Assembly (NCBI GenBank): GCA_964556115.1
Contig: CAZKVC010000004.1
Span: forward strand, 62,001 to 126,000
DNA from: Parvularcula sp964556115
Lineage (GTDB): Bacteria > Pseudomonadota > Alphaproteobacteria > Caulobacterales > Parvularculaceae
Direction: 5' to 3'
DNA length: 64,000 bases
Both the position numbers and the translations under genes were made by a program. Below the pieces are notes generated by a model, which worked only from the letters and a program-made list of their open reading frames with translations, was not told where the DNA came from and did no database searches. Positions 8,470 to 15,910 of the stretch are shown here, piece after piece. Numbering within the stretch: the first letter of the stretch is position 1; the number at the start of each line of letters is the position of its first letter.

Positions 8470-9107
8470 TGACCCACCACGGCGCCGGATGAAAGAGCGA
8501 GTGTCCAGTTTTCCCAGGCTGCGTCCGGCTTGCCGCCTCGGGCGCGGTAGAAGGCCTTGGCTCGTTCGTTCTGCGGAAGAACGGTCCAGTCGATCCGGGT
8601 TGCACCCCGTTCAGCCGCTGCCGCGGTCACTGCTTCAAAGAGTTTATTGCCGATGCCTGATGATCGTACGCCTTCGGAAACAAACAGCTCCTTGAGCACC
8701 CAGCGTGGTTTCAGATCATAGGTCCACGGAACGCCATAGGTCACAGCGTAGCCGACAAGCTTATCCTCCCGCGTTTCCGCCACGAGGCAGGAGAAAGACG
8801 GCGCCGGGCCCAGGCCGTGGGTGTGCAGGTCGCGTTCGGTGACAGCGAAGGCGCCCTCGTATCCTTCGAAGGCGGCCAGTTCTTTCATCAGCTTGAGAAG
8901 AGCGGGGATGTCGTTCGCACCGAAAGGCCGTATACGAAGGGGGTTTCGATGCATGATTGCCCGGTCGAAGGCTCCGATCGCAGCGTTGAACTTGTCCCGG
9001 CAACCTGCTCTGCAAAAGCCGACCCGGTGGCCCCGGTAATCTGTTTCAGCCTGGCTTGCGACGGGTTCGCCGGACCAGGGGCAGTGGGTATTGACAGTAC
9101 CCATCAT
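8466..9107 (-). CDS. YHS-like metal-binding domain fused to GNAT acetyltransferase
   Basis: The 213-residue product has two parts in one uninterrupted frame. Residues 1 to about 50 form a small cysteine-rich YHS/TRASH-like module (HCPWSGEPV, then YRGHRVGFCRAGCRDKF), normally found as a stand-alone protein of about 60-70 residues. From about residue 53 (LRIRPFGANDIPALLKLM) it is a GNAT N-acetyltransferase resembling the diamine/spermidine acetyltransferase branch, with the acetyl-CoA loop RSSGIGN and a C-terminal NERAKAFYRARGG block. The start at 9107 overlaps the rhodanese stop (ATGA); a second ATG follows immediately at 9104. An internal ATG begins MHRNPLRIRPF at the domain junction, so separate translation of the GNAT is possible. 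The acetyl acceptor is unknown. Confidence 0.8.
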   Translation of the reverse strand: MMGTVNTHCPWSGEPVASQAETDYRGHRVGFCRAGCRDKFNAAIGAFDRAIMHRNPLRIRPFGANDIPALLKLMKELAAFEGYEGAFAVTERDLHTHGLGPAPSFSCLVAETREDKLVGYAVTYGVPWTYDLKPRWVLKELFVSEGVRSSGIGNKLFEAVTAAAAERGATRIDWTVLPQNERAKAFYRARGGKPDAAWENWTLALSSGAVVGQ

Positions 9108-9499
9108 TGGCCCACCTCGACATCGAAGCCTTCGTCGACCCACCCGGTCATACCGCCCGTCATGATCTTGACTGGCCTGCCAAGCTCGGCAAGCCGCAAG
9201 GCACCGCGGGCCGCGCCGTTGCAGTGCGGGCCTGCACAATAGGTGACGAAGAGCGTATCCTCAGGCCACTGACGCATCTTCGAGCCGACGATCTTGCCGT
9301 GGGGAAGGTGCAAGGCACCCGGCACATGACCCGTCGCGAACCCGTCTGCATTCCTTACGTCGAGCAGGACGAAACCGGGCTCTCCCGTACCGAGGGCCTC
9401 ATGGACATCCCAGCAATCCGTCTCGAAGCGGAATGCATCTGAGAAATGCGCAGCCGCCTCGGCGGAAGGGGCGGGGCGCGGGGTGAGCACCGAATTCAT
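9104..9499 (-). CDS. single-domain rhodanese-like sulfurtransferase
   Basis: This 131-residue protein is a one-domain rhodanese. The CH2A-type segment FVLLDVRNADGFATGHVPGA and the active-site loop with cysteine in VTYCAGPHCNGAARGA are visible, followed by the C-terminal CH2B block TGGMTGWVDEGF. It probably moves sulfane sulfur in the cytoplasm, and no signal peptide is seen. The ATG at 9499 has AAGGAT upstream; the far longer open frame to 9982 is antisense to the regulator gene and is rejected. It is the first gene of the leftward operon (rhodanese, YHS-GNAT, decarboxylase, PEP-mutase remnant) and lies back to back with the ftrA-like regulator, a pairing seen in other proteobacteria. Confidence 0.9.
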   Translation of the reverse strand: MNSVLTPRPAPSAEAAAHFSDAFRFETDCWDVHEALGTGEPGFVLLDVRNADGFATGHVPGALHLPHGKIVGSKMRQWPEDTLFVTYCAGPHCNGAARGALRLAELGRPVKIMTGGMTGWVDEGFDVEVGQ

Positions 9500-9586
9500 G
9501 AGTGAGATCCTTATCGTTGATGGCTTGACGCTAAGGCTACGGACTGGAACGAACCATTGGCAGAACTGACATGGATATGTTCGATC

Positions 9587-10594
9587 ATGCCAAAGCCTTG
9601 TGTAAACGAGAGGTCCGTCGCCGTCCTCGCCTTCGATCCGATCCATCTTCTGGAGTTCAGCATTGCGACCGAGTTCTTCGGCCTGCCCCGGCCTGAAGTC
9701 GTGGAAGGGTGGTATGATTTCGCCACCGTCGGGGAAGGACTGACGCCCGTGCCCGGGACGGGCGGTGTTCTGATAACCCCGAGCGCGGGTCTCGACGCGA
9801 TCTCGAAGGCGGGGACCATCATCGTTCCGGGCTGGCGAATCGCGGGTCCGCCGCCATCGGCCGCTTTGCGAGAGGCCTTGCTCAATGCCTTCGAACGGGG
9901 CGCCCGTTTCGTGTCGATCTGCTCCGGCGCGTTCCTCCTGGCAGAGCTTGGGATGCTGAAGGGCAAGCGCGCGGCCACGCACTGGCTTTACGTCGATGCT
10001 TTCCGGGAGAAGTTTCCTGACATCGATCTTGACCCGGACGTTCTTTATATTGACGAAGGACAGGTCCTGACCTCCGCCGGATCAGCGGCGGGGATCGACC
10101 TTCTCCTTTACGTGGTGCGTCAGGATTTCGGCCCGGCTGTCGCCAACAAGGTCGCAAGGCGGCTCGTCGTCCCTCCGCACAGGGAAGGCGGCCAGCTGCA
10201 ATTCGTCGACCGGCCCGTCCCCGTCCCGCGCGAAGCAAAGATGGCGCTTCTCCTCGATGAGATCCGCCGCGACCCCAGCGGGGAGTGGACCGTCAATGAA
10301 ATGGCCAGCCGTTGCGCGATGAGCGTGAGGACCTTTGCCAGACGCTTCTCGGCCATGACCGGAAAGAGCCCTGGCGACTGGATCATGCACGAACGGCTTC
10401 ACCTCGCGAAGGAGCTTCTCGAGACGACAGATCGCAACTTGGCCGAAATTGCGTCGGCGTCAGGTCTCGGCTTGCCTGAAAACATGAGCCGCCGTTTCCG
10501 GGAACGGGTCGGCGTCAGCCCTGGCGCCTACCGCCGGACCTTTCAGCAGGTCAGCCGCATGACGGGCGGCAAGGCCGAACTGCAATTCGATTAG
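9587..10594 (+). CDS. ftrA: FtrA-type AraC family transcriptional regulator (DJ-1/PfpI sensor domain)
   Basis: The 335-residue regulator has an N-terminal DJ-1/PfpI-like domain (residues about 8-190; VAVLAFDPIHLLEFSIATEF, and the nucleophile-elbow equivalent SICSGAFLLAELG) and two C-terminal AraC helix-turn-helix units (about 225-320; MASRCAMSVRTFARRFSAMT and IASASGLGLPENMSRRFRER). This layout is that of FtrA/GATase1-type regulators. It is divergent from the rhodanese operon, so it probably controls that operon and itself; the 87-bp gap between them must hold the operator. The ATG at 9587 fits the family N-terminus better than the TTG at 9557, although no strong ribosome site is visible at either. 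The effector is unknown. Confidence 0.87.
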   Translation: MPKPCVNERSVAVLAFDPIHLLEFSIATEFFGLPRPEVVEGWYDFATVGEGLTPVPGTGGVLITPSAGLDAISKAGTIIVPGWRIAGPPPSAALREALLNAFERGARFVSICSGAFLLAELGMLKGKRAATHWLYVDAFREKFPDIDLDPDVLYIDEGQVLTSAGSAAGIDLLLYVVRQDFGPAVANKVARRLVVPPHREGGQLQFVDRPVPVPREAKMALLLDEIRRDPSGEWTVNEMASRCAMSVRTFARRFSAMTGKSPGDWIMHERLHLAKELLETTDRNLAEIASASGLGLPENMSRRFRERVGVSPGAYRRTFQQVSRMTGGKAELQFD

Positions 10595-10623
10595 GCATCA
10601 TGTCGCGAAAAGCGGCAAGCCGG

Positions 10624-10658
10624 TTGCATGACAATCAAAAGCGCCTACAGTCGTAGGC
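10624..10658 (+). promoter_or_regulatory. candidate promoter with overlapping inverted repeat before S9 peptidase
   Basis: A TTGCAT (10624-10629) and TACAGT (10646-10651) pair, 16 bases apart, resembles a sigma-70-type promoter. The -10 region is overlapped by a perfect 6-bp inverted repeat, GCCTAC-AGTC-GTAGGC (10643-10658), which could be an operator or an early hairpin. The peptidase start codon lies 21 bases after it. Seen by eye only. Confidence 0.35.
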
Positions 10659-10678
10659 AGCTAAGGTGAGGAAGCTTC

Positions 10679-13099
10679 ATGAACTCTTGGACTGCCACTC
10701 TGACCGCCGTAATCGCTCTCTCCGCGGGCATGGCTTCGGCGCAAACCGGGTATCAGGACCCGCCGGACGTCATCAAGGACATCGTGACCCGGGCGCCCGC
10801 CCCCTATGTCAGCATCTCCCCTGATGGCGCGACGATGCTGCTGATGGAAACCGAGGCCGCTCCGCCGGTCTCCGAGCTCGCGAAGCCGATGCAGCGCCTT
10901 GCCGGCATGCGTCTCGATGCGGCGACCAACGACAATTTCAACCCGCGGAATGTCGTCGGTCTTTCCCTTCAGGACGTCGAAACCGGCGAGGTGCGCAAGG
11001 TCAAGCTTCCCGCGAACTCGGACGTGGCTGATCAGGAATGGTCCCCAGACGGACGTTACGTTGCCTTCTCGAACACGCTCGAAGACCGGATGGAGCTGTG
11101 GATCCTCGATACCCGCAGCGGCAAGGCCCGCAAGGTGATGAACGAGGGCGCCAATTTCATCTATCAGCAGCCGCGGTGGTTGCCGGACGGGAGGCTTCTC
11201 GTCCTCACCATCCCCGACGATCGCGGGCCGATGCCCAAGGAGCCGCTGACACCGAAGGGTCCGGCGATCCAGGAAGCGGCAGGCGGCCAGGACGCGCAGA
11301 CCAGGACCTATCAGGATCTTCTGAAAGATCCGTATGACGAAGAACTCTATAGCTGGCTTGCCAGCAGCCAGCCGGTCATCATCCGCGCCAATGGGCGTGG
11401 GCAGCGGGAGATCGGCGAGCCGCGCATCTACACCTCGGTCACGCCTTCGCCCAATGGCGACTATTTCCTGATGCAGTGGCTTGAGAAACCCTTCTCCTAC
11501 CAGGTTCCGTGGAGCCGTTTCCCGACCAAGACCGCCGTGTTCGATGCTTCCGGTCAGATGGTCCGGATGATCGCTGACCAGCCCCTTGCCGACGCCCTTC
11601 CGGTGGGCGGGGTCGTAACGGGGCGCCGTGAGGTCGCGTGGCACCCCACCGAGCCCGCGCTTCTGGTCTGGGCGGAAACCCAGGACGGCGGCGATCCGAA
11701 GGTCGAGACCGACAATCGCGAGGATATCTTCGCCCTCGAGGCGCCGTTCGATGGTGAACCGGAGCTGATCGCCGAGCTCGAAGACCGGTATTTCGGTTTT
11801 CAGGGCATCGAAGGTGATGATGATGTCATCACCATGGAGTATGACCGGGACACTCGCGAGATTCGCCAGACGTTGATCGATGTCACCGGCGAAGACGATC
11901 CTCAGGTGGTCGAATTCCGCAACTACCAGGATGACTACGCCAATCAAGGCAATTTCATCACGACGCTGAACGATGCCGGGTTCTCGGTTATCCGCAAGAC
12001 GAACGGAGCAGTGTTCCTGGCCGGGGAGGGTGCCTCGCCGGAAGGTCTGAGGCCGTTCCTCCGGAAGCTGGATCTTGAAACGCTTGAGCGTGAGGAGCTC
12101 TGGCGGAACAGCGGCGAGAATTTCGAATATGTCGTCGGGCTGGCCAGTGACGATGCGACGTCTTTCGTGACGAGCTATGAGGATCCTGAGACCCCGCCGA
12201 ACTACCGCCTCCATGCGAAGGGCAAGGATGTCCGGTTCCTGACCGACTTCGATGATCCTCACCCGGAGCTGACGGGGATCAGCCGCGAGATCATCACCTA
12301 TGAACGTGATGACGGCGTTCAGCTTACGGCGACGCTCTATCTGCCGCCGGAGTACCAGGAAGGGGACAAGCTGCCTGTCGTGGTCTGGGCATACCCCTGG
12401 GAATATAGTGATGCCGGAACGGCGGGGCAGGTCAGGGATTCCGACTACCGCTTCACGCGGATCGGCGGCTACTCGCATCTTTTTTTCCTGACCCAGGGCT
12501 ACGCGGTCATGGACAGGGCGGCCATGCCGGTCGTGGGTTCAGATCCCGAGACCGTCAACGATACCTTCATTGAACAGATTGTCGCCTCCGGCCAGGCGGC
12601 AGTGGACGAGACCGTGCGCCGGGGCTTCGGCGACGGTGAGCGGATCGGTGTCGGCGGGCATAGCTACGGCGCCTTCATGACTGCCAACCTCCTCGCGCAC
12701 AGCGATATATTCCGTGCAGGGATCGCGCGCTCCGGCGCTTATAACCGCACCCTGACGCCGTTCGGCTTTCAGGCGGAGCGGCGGATCTTCTGGGATGCGC
12801 CGGAAACCTATTACAACCTCTCCCCCTTCATGCAGGCCGATCAGGTGAACGAGCCCCTGCTTCTCATCCATGGTGACAAAGACAACAATTCAGGCACCTA
12901 TCCTCAGCAGTCAGAGCGTATGTTCGCAGCTGTGAAGGGGACGGGGGGCATGGCGCGGCTGGTGATGCTTCCGCATGAAAGCCACGGCTATCGCGGGCTC
13001 GAGTCGCAGCTTCACACACTTGCCGAAATGATCGACTGGTTCGACCGCTTCGTGAAACCCGAAGAGCCCGAAAACGCCGATCAGGCGGCGGGTCAGTAA
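10679..13099 (+). CDS. S9 family (prolyl oligopeptidase-type) exported peptidase
   Basis: The 806-residue protein starts with a Sec signal peptide (MNSWTATLTAVIALSAGMASAQ), so it is probably periplasmic. An N-terminal beta-propeller-like region (residues about 30-540, including WSPDGRYVAFSN and the later half) precedes an alpha/beta-hydrolase domain with the S9 triad: S662 in GGHSYGAFM, D735 in HGDKDNN and H769 in HESHG. The C-terminal YPQQSERMFAAVKG and MLPHESHGYRGLES blocks resemble the glutamyl-endopeptidase (S9D) branch. It would cleave peptides in the periplasm; specificity cannot be read. The ATG at 10679 follows AGGAAG. It is convergent with proA, with a hairpin between them. No operon partner is evident. 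Confidence 0.88.
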   Translation: MNSWTATLTAVIALSAGMASAQTGYQDPPDVIKDIVTRAPAPYVSISPDGATMLLMETEAAPPVSELAKPMQRLAGMRLDAATNDNFNPRNVVGLSLQDVETGEVRKVKLPANSDVADQEWSPDGRYVAFSNTLEDRMELWILDTRSGKARKVMNEGANFIYQQPRWLPDGRLLVLTIPDDRGPMPKEPLTPKGPAIQEAAGGQDAQTRTYQDLLKDPYDEELYSWLASSQPVIIRANGRGQREIGEPRIYTSVTPSPNGDYFLMQWLEKPFSYQVPWSRFPTKTAVFDASGQMVRMIADQPLADALPVGGVVTGRREVAWHPTEPALLVWAETQDGGDPKVETDNREDIFALEAPFDGEPELIAELEDRYFGFQGIEGDDDVITMEYDRDTREIRQTLIDVTGEDDPQVVEFRNYQDDYANQGNFITTLNDAGFSVIRKTNGAVFLAGEGASPEGLRPFLRKLDLETLEREELWRNSGENFEYVVGLASDDATSFVTSYEDPETPPNYRLHAKGKDVRFLTDFDDPHPELTGISREIITYERDDGVQLTATLYLPPEYQEGDKLPVVVWAYPWEYSDAGTAGQVRDSDYRFTRIGGYSHLFFLTQGYAVMDRAAMPVVGSDPETVNDTFIEQIVASGQAAVDETVRRGFGDGERIGVGGHSYGAFMTANLLAHSDIFRAGIARSGAYNRTLTPFGFQAERRIFWDAPETYYNLSPFMQADQVNEPLLLIHGDKDNNSGTYPQQSERMFAAVKGTGGMARLVMLPHESHGYRGLESQLHTLAEMIDWFDRFVKPEEPENADQAAGQ

Positions 13100-13105
13100 A
13101 AGAAA

Positions 13106-13132
13106 AGCCGGGGCGGATCATCCGCCCCGGCT
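13106..13132 (-). terminator. Rho-independent terminator between S9 peptidase and proA
   Basis: A perfect 12-bp stem, AGCCGGGGCGGA / TCCGCCCCGGCT with loop TCA, lies between the convergent genes. On the minus strand it is followed by a T-rich tract (TTTTCTTTTA), so it best serves proA. On the plus strand the tail is only weakly T-rich, so it may act in both directions less efficiently. Confidence 0.8.
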
Positions 13133-13157
13133 CATTCCTTCGTAGGGAGAGCGTTAC

Positions 13158-14426
13158 TTACGGACGGGTCTGCCCGTCGCCGGCGACAACATATTTGAAA
13201 GTCGTCAGCTGTTCGAGGCCGACCGGGCCACGCGCATGGATCTTACCGGTCGCGATACCGATCTCCGCACCCATGCCGAACTCTCCGCCATCGGAGAATT
13301 GGGTCGATGCATTGTGCATGACCACCGCGGAATCGATCGCTGTCAGGAAGGCATCGGCCGCAGCCTTGTCCTCGGTGATGATCGACTCGGTATGGCCGGA
13401 CGAATAGCGGTTCACCCAAGCGATCGCTTCCTCGAGGCCGTCCACTGTCTTGATCGACATGATGGCGTCAAGATATTCCGTTCCCCAATCGTCCTCGTCA
13501 GCCTTGCCGATCGAAGCGGCAGCCGCTTGCGCGGTCTCGTCACCACGCAATTCGCAGTCCTTCATCTCCTCGGCGAGACGCGGCAGGAACGCTTCGGCGA
13601 CCGTCTTGTCGACGACCAGGCTCTCGGTGGCGCCGCAGATGCCGGTCCGGCGCAGCTTGGCATTCCGAACGATCGCCAGTGCTTTGTCGAGGTCGGCCTC
13701 GCTGTGGACATAGGTGTGGCAGTTGCCGTCGAGGTGCAGGAGCGTGGGGACCCGCGCCTGATCCTTCACGAGGCTCACAAGACCCTTGCCGCCGCGGGGA
13801 ATGACGAGATCGACATATTCCGTCGCGCGCAGGAGCGCGGCAACCGCCGCACGGTCCGTTGTCCCCACGGTCTGGATCGCCGCTTCCGGCAGGCCTGCCG
13901 CTTTCAGGCCAGCCGCCATGCATTCGACGATGATCGCCGTCGAGCGCCGGCTTTCCGAACCACCACGCAGGATGACGGCGTTCCCGGACTTGAGGCAAAG
14001 GGCGCCTGCGTCGGCGCCGACATTGGGGCGGCTCTCATAGATCAGCCCGATGACGCCGATGGGCACAGCGACGCGTTCGATCTTGAGACCGTTCGGACGC
14101 TCGAACTGGGCGAGCTGACGGCCGACCGGATCGGGCAGCTCGGTGATCTGGTCGAGGGCCGTCGCCATCCCTTCGATCCGGTCCTCATCGAGGGTCAGCC
14201 TGTCGATGAAGGCCGCGAGTTTGCCGGCGGCTTCAGCCTCGCTGACGTCCTGCCTGTTGGCTTCGATGATGGCGTCGCGGCGCTGCCGCAGGGCCGTAGC
14301 GGCCTGACGGATCGCTTCGTTCTTCGCTTCCGCCGAAGCCCCGGCGAGGGTCCTGGCGGCCTTCCGGGCCGCCTGACCGAGATCGGCGATCAGGGCTTCG
14401 GGATCAAGAGGCCTGTCATCCAGCAT
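13158..14426 (-). CDS. proA: glutamate-5-semialdehyde dehydrogenase (gamma-glutamyl phosphate reductase)
   Basis: The 422-residue enzyme reduces gamma-glutamyl phosphate to glutamate-5-semialdehyde with NADPH, the second step of proline synthesis. It has the family marks VPIGVIGLIYESRPNVGADA, RGGSESRRS, and the catalytic cysteine C264 in RRTGICGATESLV; the C-terminal SDGGEFGMGAEIGIATGKIH block is also typical. Length matches the family. It is not in an operon with proB; the two are divergent around a 279-bp AT-rich region, so both are probably driven from there. A strong hairpin terminator follows its stop. Confidence 0.96.
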   Translation of the reverse strand: MLDDRPLDPEALIADLGQAARKAARTLAGASAEAKNEAIRQAATALRQRRDAIIEANRQDVSEAEAAGKLAAFIDRLTLDEDRIEGMATALDQITELPDPVGRQLAQFERPNGLKIERVAVPIGVIGLIYESRPNVGADAGALCLKSGNAVILRGGSESRRSTAIIVECMAAGLKAAGLPEAAIQTVGTTDRAAVAALLRATEYVDLVIPRGGKGLVSLVKDQARVPTLLHLDGNCHTYVHSEADLDKALAIVRNAKLRRTGICGATESLVVDKTVAEAFLPRLAEEMKDCELRGDETAQAAAASIGKADEDDWGTEYLDAIMSIKTVDGLEEAIAWVNRYSSGHTESIITEDKAAADAFLTAIDSAVVMHNASTQFSDGGEFGMGAEIGIATGKIHARGPVGLEQLTTFKYVVAGDGQTRP

Positions 14427-14705
14427 AAGTTCCTCATTTCATTCAATATGAATTGGCGTTACGGCGCCAGCGTCTAGTCGGTTAATGGCTTGGTTTGCAA
14501 GTGCGTGAACGAGACCAACCATATGACAGTTCATGTGGAAAATAGTGGCAGTTGATGATATTGTTGCGAAAGTTTGTAACTGTTCATGGTTTTCACATCT
14601 TGAATACATATTCACAATATTGTGATCGAAAGTTAGATAATTTCATACTCGGTTGCAGTGCACACCAAGCCTGCTAGGACGCCATCAGCTACGAAAGGAC
14701 ATTCT
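14427..14705. promoter_or_regulatory. AT-rich divergent proA-proB control region
   Basis: These 279 bases hold no convincing gene and are clearly poorer in G+C than the surrounding DNA. They contain a perfect 14-bp palindrome at 14612-14625 (TCACAATATTGTGA), an ATTCA-ATA-TGAAT inverted repeat next to the proA start, and two GTTCATG copies near 14530 and 14582. They must carry both proA and proB promoters; I cannot pick exact -35/-10 pairs with confidence. The composition and palindromes suggest a regulated or silencer-bound region. Confidence 0.5.
14612..14625. promoter_or_regulatory. perfect 14-bp palindrome, candidate operator upstream of proB
   Basis: The sequence TCACAATATTGTGA is fully self-complementary and lies 81 bases before the proposed proB start. 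A related element, TCACA-N4-TGTGA, lies upstream of the DUF1800 gene at 19143-19156. A homodimeric regulator could bind both; which one is unknown. Confidence 0.4.
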
Positions 14706-15863
14706 GTGAGCGGATCGAAACGAGTGGTGGTGAAGATCGGAAGCGGGCTTCTGGTCAATGAAGAACAACTGTCGGTTCGTTACGCCTTCCTCCACGGGCT
14801 GTTGGCGGACGTCGCCAACCTTCGCCAGGAGGGGTGGGACATTGTGCTCGTCTCCTCGGGCGCGGCCGCTGTCGGTCTCTCAGCCCTCGGCATGACGCCG
14901 GCGGAAGCCGGCATCGCCGACAAGCAGGCCGCTGCTGCGTGCGGGCAGCCTGTTCTCATGGCTGCCTACAAGCAGGTGGCCGGCGAGTTCGGTCTCGACA
15001 TCGCGCAGATCCTGCTGACATCGGACGACATGGAGAACCGCCGCCGGTTCCTCAACACCAAGAATACCATCGAGCGCCTTCTCGGCCGCGGCCTCTTGCC
15101 GATCGTCAACGAGAACGACACGGTGACCACCGAAGAGATCAGGGTGGGTGACAATGACCGCCTCGCGGCCAAGGTGGCCCAGATGATCCAGGCGGAGCAT
15201 TTCGTCATGCTCACCGGCGTCGAAGGTCTTTACGACCGCGACCCTTCCGAAGAAGGCGCGAAGTTCGTCGAGGAAGTCGAAGACGTCTCCGAATATATCG
15301 CGGCCACCACCGGCAAGAGCACGCTGGGGTCGGGGGGTATGCTGACGAAGATGCAGGCCGCGAACATGGCGCAGAACGCTGGCGTCCTGACCCATATCGC
15401 ACTCGGTATCCTTGACGAGCCCGTGCGTTCCGTCCTCACCGGAGAGCGCCGGCATACCCGCTGCCTCGCCATCGGCGATGCGCAGTCATCATGGCGGGTG
15501 TGGCTTGCCGACCGCCTGAACATGGCAGGCAGCCTGACCCTGACCGAAGAAGCGGCGAAGGCCGTGGCCAAAGGCAACCGCGGCGTCAGGGCCGAAGACA
15601 TCCGCAGCGTTCAGGGCGAATGGGTGAAGGGCGATGTCCTTCACGTCTACGACGACAAGGGGGAGGAAGTCGCTCGTGGCCTGACCAACTACGCCTCGAA
15701 CGAGGTTGTCATGCTGGCCAAGCAGGCCGGCGAGACGGTCGAGGAAATCCTCGGTTATCACTCGAAGGCCGACGTGATCGAGAAGTCGAACCTCGTCGTA
15801 CTCGAAGAGCGCCACCTTCCCTGGGACGCGCCTGAAGACGACGGGTTCGAGATCGCCCACTGA
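14706..15863 (+). CDS. proB: glutamate 5-kinase with C-terminal PUA domain
   Basis: The 385-residue enzyme phosphorylates L-glutamate to gamma-glutamyl phosphate, the first and usually feedback-inhibited step of proline synthesis. The amino-acid-kinase domain shows KRVVVKIGSGLL at the start, LVSSGAAAVGLSALG, and the substrate segment NENDTVTTEEIRVGDNDRLA. A PUA domain follows from about residue 285 (GSLTLTEEAAKAVAKGNRGV), as in E. coli ProB. The GTG at 14706 is chosen because AAAGGA lies seven bases before it and the N-terminus then fits the family; the GTG at 14658 adds an unsupported extension. It diverges from proA and converges on the DUF1501 gene. Feedback inhibition by proline is known for the family. 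Confidence 0.94.
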   Translation: MSGSKRVVVKIGSGLLVNEEQLSVRYAFLHGLLADVANLRQEGWDIVLVSSGAAAVGLSALGMTPAEAGIADKQAAAACGQPVLMAAYKQVAGEFGLDIAQILLTSDDMENRRRFLNTKNTIERLLGRGLLPIVNENDTVTTEEIRVGDNDRLAAKVAQMIQAEHFVMLTGVEGLYDRDPSEEGAKFVEEVEDVSEYIAATTGKSTLGSGGMLTKMQAANMAQNAGVLTHIALGILDEPVRSVLTGERRHTRCLAIGDAQSSWRVWLADRLNMAGSLTLTEEAAKAVAKGNRGVRAEDIRSVQGEWVKGDVLHVYDDKGEEVARGLTNYASNEVVMLAKQAGETVEEILGYHSKADVIEKSNLVVLEERHLPWDAPEDDGFEIAH

Positions 15864-15882
15864 CACTGCATGAGCGACGTGC

Positions 15883-15910
15883 CCCTGGGACTTCTAGAAC
15901 AGTCCCAGGG
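15883..15910. terminator. hairpin between convergent proB and DUF1501 gene
   Basis: A 10-bp stem, CCCTGGGACT / AGTCCCAGGG with an 8-base loop, lies 20 bases after the proB stop and overlaps the last codons and the stop of the DUF1501 gene. No T-tract follows on either strand, so termination may be weak or the structure may mainly protect 3' ends. Confidence 0.45.

Noticed and set aside
10661..12478. 605-codon open frame antisense to the S9 peptidase
   Set aside because: It is a mirror frame of a high-GC gene: the opposite strand has a signal peptide, a complete catalytic triad and full family length, while the antisense product is arginine-rich with no recognisable motif.
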